From assembly GCF_014637405.1 (NCBI RefSeq), contig NZ_BMEY01000001.1:297587-361586 (forward strand): 64,000 nt of DNA, read 5' to 3'. The notes below the pieces were generated by a model. That model made no database searches, was not told the DNA's origin, and saw only the letters and a list, made by a program, of their open reading frames with translations. The DNA comes from Ornithinibacillus halotolerans (lineage in GTDB: Bacteria; Bacillota; Bacilli; Bacillales; Amphibacillaceae). Below, piece by piece: positions 59,101-64,000 of this stretch. Positions within the stretch are counted from its first letter, which is position 1, and each line of letters opens with the position of its first letter. Made by a program: the position numbers and the translations under genes.

Positions 59101-59496
59101 TTATTTACCTCCCCTTATAACTGTTTGCAAACTATTGAATTTACCATTTATCCGGTCAATTAAACTTTGATAATAAATTTGATTTTTAGCTAGTTCTGCC
59201 ATTTCCTTGTCAATATCCACATTATTTCCGTTATGATTAAAAGTCGTATTTTTTTGTTCAATAATGTTATATGGTAGTTTATTAGTTGCCTCAAATTGAA
59301 AATGTTTAGGATGTGTCCGTTTCGCATCAATAGAATTTGAAAGTTCCTGATTTAAAACATCTTTAAATACTACTTGCTTAGACTTATAATTCGGAGTATC
59401 AACATTAGCAATATTGGAAGATATCGTTTGATTTTTTACAGAAGCGTAATCTAGTGATTTTTGTAATGTATCGATCGTACCACTAAATAAATCCAT
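59101..59496 (-). CDS. flgB: flagellar basal-body rod protein FlgB
   Basis: 131-aa proximal rod protein; first gene of fla/che. TISSNIANVDTPNYKSKQVVF is the rod motif. The start MDLFSGTI is chosen over an upstream TTG because GAGGAGG lies 10 nt before this ATG. Confidence 0.96.
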   Translation of the reverse strand: MDLFSGTIDTLQKSLDYASVKNQTISSNIANVDTPNYKSKQVVFKDVLNQELSNSIDAKRTHPKHFQFEATNKLPYNIIEQKNTTFNHNGNNVDIDKEMAELAKNQIYYQSLIDRINGKFNSLQTVIRGGK

Positions 59497-59564
59497 GTTA
59501 GTCAAACCTCCTCGAAACAAATATCTTATAAATAACGGTCGTAAGTAATAAGTTCTATACGAAT

Positions 59565-59593
59565 ATTGTAATTTATATCACCTGTAAAGTCTA
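59565..59593 (-). promoter_or_regulatory. SigA-type promoter of the fla/che operon
   Basis: Minus strand: TAGACT (59593-59588), 17-nt spacer, TACAAT (59570-59565), ~70 nt before flgB. It matches the SigA-dependent fla/che promoter position of B. subtilis. I found no convincing SigD site (TAAA-N15-GCCGATAT) nearby; ACCGTTAT near 59535 is a poor match without a -35. Confidence 0.55.
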
Positions 59594-59790
59594 TCAAAAT
59601 TCGACAGGATTCTAAAACAACACAGAAAATGTGAGATAGTTCTTAGTATCATTTTACTACAAAAAACATAATATGCCTTACTTTATAGATAGAAACTTGT
59701 CGAAATTATTATATTTTTGTTGAATAATGTAAAAAAATGTCAGTAATGAGTAAAAGGCGAGCGAGACCCCTTCAAAATACATAAAAAAAA
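59594..59790. other. AT-rich intergenic region between codY terminator and fla/che promoter
   Basis: No ORF, repeat or strong hairpin was seen. Regulator binding sites for CodY or others are plausible here but I cannot assign one by eye. Confidence 0.4.
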
Positions 59791-59818
59791 GCTAATCCAA
59801 TGTCGGATTAGCTTTTTT
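59783..59818 (-). terminator. terminator after codY
   Basis: Perfect stem GCTAATCC/GGATTAGC extended by A/T pairs, 6-nt loop, T-run on the minus strand. It separates the xerC-hslVU-codY operon from fla/che. Confidence 0.92.
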
Positions 59819-59829
59819 ATTATAACAAT

Positions 59830-60609
59830 TTATCTAGAACGTAATTTGTCTAATTCCACTAAGAATTTATCATTTAAGACTTTAATATATGTCCCCTTCA
59901 TACCTAGTGAACGTGATTCAATTACTCCAGCACTTTCTAATTTTCTTAAAGCATTTACGATTACAGATCTTGTAATTCCTACGCGGTCTGCAATTTTACT
60001 TGCTACTAATAAACCTTCATGTCCATTAAGTTCTTCGAAGATATGGTCAATTGCTTCCAATTCACTATAAGATAATGAACTAATAGCCATTTGTACAACT
60101 GCTTTACTTCTAGCTTCCATTTCAATTTCTTCTGTTTTTTCATGTAAAATTTCCATTCCAACAACAGTTGCTCCATACTCAGCTAAAAGCAAGTCATCAT
60201 CATTAAATGCATCTTTTAGTCTACCAATGATTAATGTACCTAGACGTTCACCACCACCAATGATTGGAACAATTGTAGTTAAACCATTTTGGAATAAGTC
60301 TTTATTCTCCACTGGGAACACGGTATATTGACTATTAATATCTAAGTTTGCAGTAGTTTCATGGATGTGGAAAAGACCTTCTGTATATTCTTCAGGGAAT
60401 TGTCTTTCCTCTAACATTGCTTTCATTCGTTCATTTTGGATCTCTTGGTTAATTGCATAACCTAATAATTTTCCTCTTCTACTTAAGATAAATACGTTTC
60501 CTTTAATTACATCTGTTAAAGAAGCAGCCATATCATTAAAGTTTACTGATTTACCTGTAGCTTTCTGTAACATTGAGTTAATTTTTCTTGCACGATTTAA
60601 TAGTTCCAT
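59830..60609 (-). CDS. codY: GTP-sensing global regulator CodY
   Basis: 259 aa, the family length. N-terminal GAF domain binds branched-chain amino acids ([37 protein letters not shown]); a C-terminal winged HTH is [24 protein letters not shown]. The start [10 protein letters not shown] is used because GGAGG lies 8 nt upstream; an earlier ATG overlaps that SD. Represses stationary-phase and motility genes in rich medium in B. subtilis. Confidence 0.98.
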   Translation of the reverse strand: MELLNRARKINSMLQKATGKSVNFNDMAASLTDVIKGNVFILSRRGKLLGYAINQEIQNERMKAMLEERQFPEEYTEGLFHIHETTANLDINSQYTVFPVENKDLFQNGLTTIVPIIGGGERLGTLIIGRLKDAFNDDDLLLAEYGATVVGMEILHEKTEEIEMEARSKAVVQMAISSLSYSELEAIDHIFEELNGHEGLLVASKIADRVGITRSVIVNALRKLESAGVIESRSLGMKGTYIKVLNDKFLVELDKLRSR

Positions 60610-60638
60610 AATGTAATCCTCCATTTTTCCTTTATTAT

Positions 60639-62033
60639 TTACAAGATGAATTGACTTAAGTCTTTATTTTTAACAATGGTGCTAAGTTTTTGGTCGACGT
60701 ATTCCGGAGTGATTTCTACGGTCTCTAACGATACGTCAGGAGCCTCAAAAGATAAATCTTCTAGTAATTTTTCTAGTATAGTATGCAATCTTCTAGCTCC
60801 GATATTATCAGTTTCTTGATTCACTTGGTAAGCTATTTCTGCTAGTCTATTTACAGCTTTGTCTGTAAATACAACATTTATACCTTCCGTTTTTAATAAG
60901 GCCTGATACTGTTTTAATAAGGCATTGGAAGGCTCACTTAAAATTCGCACAAAATCTTCAACGGTCAACTTTTCCAACTCTACCCTGATTGGGAACCTAC
61001 CTTGTAATTCCGGTATTAAATCAGAAGGTTTTGCCATATGAAAAGCACCTGCAGCGATAAATAGCATATGATCAGTTTTAACTGGTCCGTGCTTTGTTAC
61101 AACGGTTGAACCCTCAACAATGGGAAGGATATCCCGTTGTACACCTTCACGTGAGACATTAGGTGAGTTATCATGCTTTCCAGCAACTTTATCGATTTCA
61201 TCAATAAAGATAATACCTGATTGTTCCGCTCTATTAATCGCTTCCTGTGAAACTTCCTCCATATCAACAAGCTTTTGTGCTTCTTGCTGAATTAGAATTT
61301 TTCTTGCCTCAGAAACAGGAAGTTTTCTCTTTTTCTTTTTCTTAGGCATAAATTGTCCTAATGCATCTTGCATATTCATGCCCATCTGTTCAATTCCTGA
61401 CCCTTGAAGTAAATCAAACATGGAAGGTGGTATCTCTTCAATTTCAATAGTCACTATTCTATCTTCTAATTCTCCCATCGCAAGTTGATGAGCCACTCTA
61501 CTCCGTTTATTTCTTATCTCCTCGTCCTTTTCGCCATCATCATCGTTAGTAGAATTACTTCCCTGTCCAGAAAATAGCATTTCAAAAGGATTAGACATAG
61601 TAGATTGTTTTTTTACTTGAGGGACCAATAATTTGACTAGTTTCTTCTCTGCAGATTCTTTTGCTTTATCCATTACTTCATTCATTTTTTCTTCTTTGAC
61701 CATACGCAAAGACATTTCTACTAAATCTCGAACCATCGATTCAACATCACGTCCGACATAACCTACCTCGGTAAATTTTGTTGCTTCTACTTTTACAAAA
61801 GGTGCACCAACAAGCCTAGCTAGCCTTCTTGCTATCTCTGTTTTACCTACGCCAGTTGGACCAATCATTAAGATGTTCTTCGGTACAATCTCATCTTTAA
61901 GTTTTTCGTCTAATAACGTTCTTCGGTATCTATTTCTGAGAGCAACTGCAACAGATTTCTTTGCACTTGTTTGACCAATAATATAGTTATCTAATTGGTT
62001 AACGATCTGTTTCGGAGTATAATTCATACCCAT
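60639..62033 (-). CDS. hslU: HslU/ClpY ATPase subunit
   Basis: 464-aa AAA+ unfoldase of the HslVU protease. Walker [15 protein letters not shown], the pore motif in [21 protein letters not shown], a variable I-domain (~110-240), Walker [13 protein letters not shown], and the conserved C-terminal DLSQFIL that docks into HslV. AGGAGG precedes; ATG at 62027 is an alternative start. Confidence 0.97.
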   Translation of the reverse strand: MGMNYTPKQIVNQLDNYIIGQTSAKKSVAVALRNRYRRTLLDEKLKDEIVPKNILMIGPTGVGKTEIARRLARLVGAPFVKVEATKFTEVGYVGRDVESMVRDLVEMSLRMVKEEKMNEVMDKAKESAEKKLVKLLVPQVKKQSTMSNPFEMLFSGQGSNSTNDDDGEKDEEIRNKRSRVAHQLAMGELEDRIVTIEIEEIPPSMFDLLQGSGIEQMGMNMQDALGQFMPKKKKKRKLPVSEARKILIQQEAQKLVDMEEVSQEAINRAEQSGIIFIDEIDKVAGKHDNSPNVSREGVQRDILPIVEGSTVVTKHGPVKTDHMLFIAAGAFHMAKPSDLIPELQGRFPIRVELEKLTVEDFVRILSEPSNALLKQYQALLKTEGINVVFTDKAVNRLAEIAYQVNQETDNIGARRLHTILEKLLEDLSFEAPDVSLETVEITPEYVDQKLSTIVKNKDLSQFIL

Positions 62034-62051
62034 ATATGCATGGCCTCCTCT

Positions 62052-62597
62052 TTATTCCAGAACTTCCAGTGTAATCTGATCATTTGTAAACACACAAATC
62101 TCACCAGCAATTTTCATTGCTGCCAATGCAATTTCTTTTGCAGATAGATGTTCTGCATAGTTCACAAGTGCTCTACCTGCACTTAATGCATAGTTACTTC
62201 CAGAACCGATCGAGAGAATGCCATCATCTGGTTCTATCACTTCGCCTGTTCCTGAAATCAGCAACATACTCTCTTTGTTCATTACAATTAACATAGCTTC
62301 CAATTTACGTAAAACTTTATCACTACGCCATTCCTTGGCTAGTTCAACAGCAGCTCGAGTAAGGTTCCCATTAAAAGCTTCCAATTTCCCCTCGAACTTC
62401 TCAAATAGAGTAAATGCATCTGCTACTGACCCAGCAAAACCAGCTAATACTTGACCATTAAATAATCTTCGGACCTTTTTAGCTTTATGTTTCATTACAA
62501 CGGAATTACCTAGTGTAACTTGACCATCTCCACTCATTGCCGATTGTCCATTATGTTGAACAGCAAATATTGTAGTTGCATGTATTTCATGCGCCAA
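62052..62597 (-). CDS. hslV: HslV/ClpQ peptidase subunit
   Basis: 181-aa proteasome-like peptidase. The start is taken as TTG at 62597, six nt after GAGGTGAT, giving [17 protein letters not shown], with the same length as B. subtilis ClpQ. The Thr-Thr pair of HslV is preceded by a seven-residue extension, and there is no Ser at position 2 as in B. subtilis Cod[15 protein letters not shown] and [27 protein letters not shown] are intact. Confidence 0.95.
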   Translation of the reverse strand: MAHEIHATTIFAVQHNGQSAMSGDGQVTLGNSVVMKHKAKKVRRLFNGQVLAGFAGSVADAFTLFEKFEGKLEAFNGNLTRAAVELAKEWRSDKVLRKLEAMLIVMNKESMLLISGTGEVIEPDDGILSIGSGSNYALSAGRALVNYAEHLSAKEIALAAMKIAGEICVFTNDQITLEVLE

Positions 62598-62614
62598 CAA
62601 AATCACCTCATCCG

Positions 62615-63529
62615 TTATTCCTTCCCTTTTGCTCTAGGATGGCTTTTTAGATAAACATTTCGCAAATGATCTTTTGTAACATGTGTATAGATTTGTGTGG
62701 ACGACAAACTTTCATGCCCTAGTAATTCTTGTACGGTTCGCATATCAGCACCTTCATTTAATAAATGTGTTGCAAATGTATGACGTAATTTATGTGGATG
62801 TACATTTACTGTTAGTGCCGTATTTTCCACCATCTTTTTAAGAATTACGCGAATACCTCTAGTAGTTATTGGCTTTCCTCTTGCATTAAGAAATAGGTGT
62901 TCTGTATTTTCGCCCGATTTATCCAATAATTGTTTTCTACCATCATGTATGTAGACCCGAAGTGCTTTTTCAGCAAAACTACCAAAAGGAACGTACCTTT
63001 CTTTTCTTCCTTTACCCTTTACAAGAATAGTTCCAATAGAGAAATCTATATCTTTTATTGTAAGTGACTGACATTCACTAACCCGTATACCAGTACCATA
63101 TAATACTTCCAAAAGTGCTTGATCACGTTGACCGATAGGATGACTAGTATCATTAGATTCAAATAATTTTTCTATCTCTTCAACGTAAAGAAATTCTGGA
63201 ATTGACTTTTGTGCTTTTGGTAATGTTATTTGGTTAAGAACATTTGTAACGATTACTTCTTCTCGTTCTAGAAAATTAAAAAAAGTACGTAGACTTGATA
63301 TTTTTCTTGATACAGATCTTCTTGAGAGGTTCTTATTATATAGAGTTGTAAGATATAGACGAATAATGTCTTGATTTACTTCGGTAAAAGAATTTACTCC
63401 CTCTTGTTGTAGAAAAAATAAGAACTCATTTAAGTCTTGATTGTAGTAAGTTACTGTGTATGATGAAGCATTTTTTTCAATTTGTAGGTATTCTGTAAAA
63501 GTCTTCTGATGGTGTAAGAAATTATCCAA
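62615..63529 (-). CDS. xerC: tyrosine recombinase XerC (CodV)
   Basis: 304-aa site-specific recombinase that resolves chromosome dimers at dif. N-terminal SAM-like core-binding domain (~5-90). Catalytic residues visible: Arg149 (GTGIRVSE), Lys173 ([12 protein letters not shown]), His246 and Arg249 ([12 protein letters not shown]), His272 ([11 protein letters not shown]) and Tyr281. Start is TTG with GAGGTGAG upstream. First gene of codV-hslV-hslU-codY. Confidence 0.97.
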   Translation of the reverse strand: MDNFLHHQKTFTEYLQIEKNASSYTVTYYNQDLNEFLFFLQQEGVNSFTEVNQDIIRLYLTTLYNKNLSRRSVSRKISSLRTFFNFLEREEVIVTNVLNQITLPKAQKSIPEFLYVEEIEKLFESNDTSHPIGQRDQALLEVLYGTGIRVSECQSLTIKDIDFSIGTILVKGKGRKERYVPFGSFAEKALRVYIHDGRKQLLDKSGENTEHLFLNARGKPITTRGIRVILKKMVENTALTVNVHPHKLRHTFATHLLNEGADMRTVQELLGHESLSSTQIYTHVTKDHLRNVYLKSHPRAKGKE

Positions 63530-63558
63530 AAACTCACCTCAACTTGACAACCTTATAA

Positions 63559-63588
63559 AATATACCATACATGGGTAAGTAATTGCAA
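63559..63588 (-). promoter_or_regulatory. candidate SigA promoter for xerC-hslVU-codY
   Basis: Minus strand: TTGCAA (63588-63583), 18-nt spacer, TATATT (63564-63559), ~30 nt before the xerC start. Confidence 0.5.
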
Positions 63589-63880
63589 CGAACTTAACAA
63601 AATTGTAACAAAATTCTGAATTGAGTGCAATACTCCCCTAGATGTTTATTTCATTATAGTTACTGCTGTCAAGTAGTTTCACTTACCAATTGATAATTAT
63701 AGCTATATGAGTAATAATAGTCAACTCTGAACTCTTTATTTTTCGACATAATTCGATACCTTCAAATTTTTAGAAAAATGTCCTCTTTTTCTATTTTTAC
63801 CAAATAAAACAATATATAATCAAAACCTTTCGTATTATTTACCCTTTTCAAAAAGCGACAAAACATATACACCAAAATCA
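63589..63880. other. AT-rich gene-free stretch upstream of xerC
   Basis: No supported gene. trmFO and topA, the usual upstream neighbours of xerC, are not seen before the window ends. A 74-codon minus-strand reading (63762-63986) is dominated by the structured segment next to it and is not credible as a protein. Confidence 0.4.
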
Positions 63881-63906
63881 AAACCACCAGTGTGAACTGG
63901 TGGTTT
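63881..63906 (-). terminator. strong hairpin at the left edge of a GC-rich segment
   Basis: Perfect 11-bp stem AAACCACCAGT/ACTGGTGGTTT with a 4-nt loop, then TGATTTTGG on the minus strand. It can serve as terminator for an upstream minus-strand gene or as the end hairpin of a mobile element. Confidence 0.6.
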
Positions 63907-64000
63907 GCTCTGCGGCTTGAAGCCTCTGTTACCGGCCTTGGCCTTAAAGGCCCACTGAATGGTTTCCCCTTACGCACCACATCCACACACTGATTCTAAA

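Noticed and set aside
59520..59560. Possible SigD promoter (ACCGTTAT) before flgB
   Set aside because: Only 6 of 8 bases fit the -10 and no TAAA lies 15 nt upstream.
63762..63986. 74-codon minus-strand frame at the right edge
   Set aside because: It is made of the structured GC-rich segment plus AT-rich filler; no SD. A remnant transposase C-terminus cannot be shown without more sequence.

Overview
The window is a low-GC, strongly co-directional block: every convincing gene lies on the minus strand. Gene order, long Shine-Dalgarno (SD) sequences, CodY, SigD, SpoIIIE, the dipicolinate synthase genes and a FliY/CheC/CheD-type chemotaxis system point to a motile, endospore-forming member of the Bacillaceae. 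The overall look recalls the Oceanobacillus/Virgibacillus/Gracilibacillus side of the family, but I cannot fix genus or species from sequence reading alone.

Read in the direction of transcription (64000 to 1), the window opens with a structured GC-rich edge. Then comes xerC-hslV-hslU-codY, closed by a strong terminator. After a recognisable SigA-type promoter follows one complete fla/che operon: flgB-flgC-fliE-fliF-G-H-I-J-motE-like-fliK-flgD-flagellar operon protein-flgE-swrD-fliL-fliM-fliY-cheY-fliO-P-Q-R-flhB-flhA-flhF-flhG-cheB-cheA-cheW-cheC-cheD-sigD-small ORF-swrB-like. This covers rod, hook, switch, export gate, pole/number control, chemoreceptor signalling and the flagellar sigma factor. 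No terminator is evident before rpsB, which has its own promoter and a folded leader.

Next are the translation and envelope genes rpsB-tsf-pyrH-frr, then uppS-cdsA-rseP-polC. The usual neighbours dxr and proS are absent from this second group. An RsbR-like STAS gene sits between polC and rimP. The transcription/translation operon rimP-nusA-rnpM-ylxQ-infB-ylxP-rbfA-truB-ribF is followed by rpsO and pnp, then a NodB-fold gene (ylxY), an M16 peptidase (mlpA) and ymxH.

The left part holds the spore dipicolinate and lysine/DAP pathway: dpaA-dpaB behind a good SigK promoter, then asd-dapG-dapA. A 359-bp palindromic repeat lies where rnjB usually sits. The window ends with tepA-ylzJ and the 5' part of spoIIIE.

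The most notable points are: (i) an SD-equipped 16-17 codon leader ORF and a perfect 14-bp hairpin in front of SD-less swrD; (ii) the long palindromic element replacing rnjB; (iii) loss of dxr and proS from their conserved slots; (iv) the RsbR-like insert with altered phosphosites; (v) folded rpsB and rpsO leaders; and (vi) the GC-rich hairpin-rich right edge. I saw no clearly novel multi-gene system; the window is mostly conserved core genome. Start codons were reassigned where SD spacing demanded it, and many genes use TTG.
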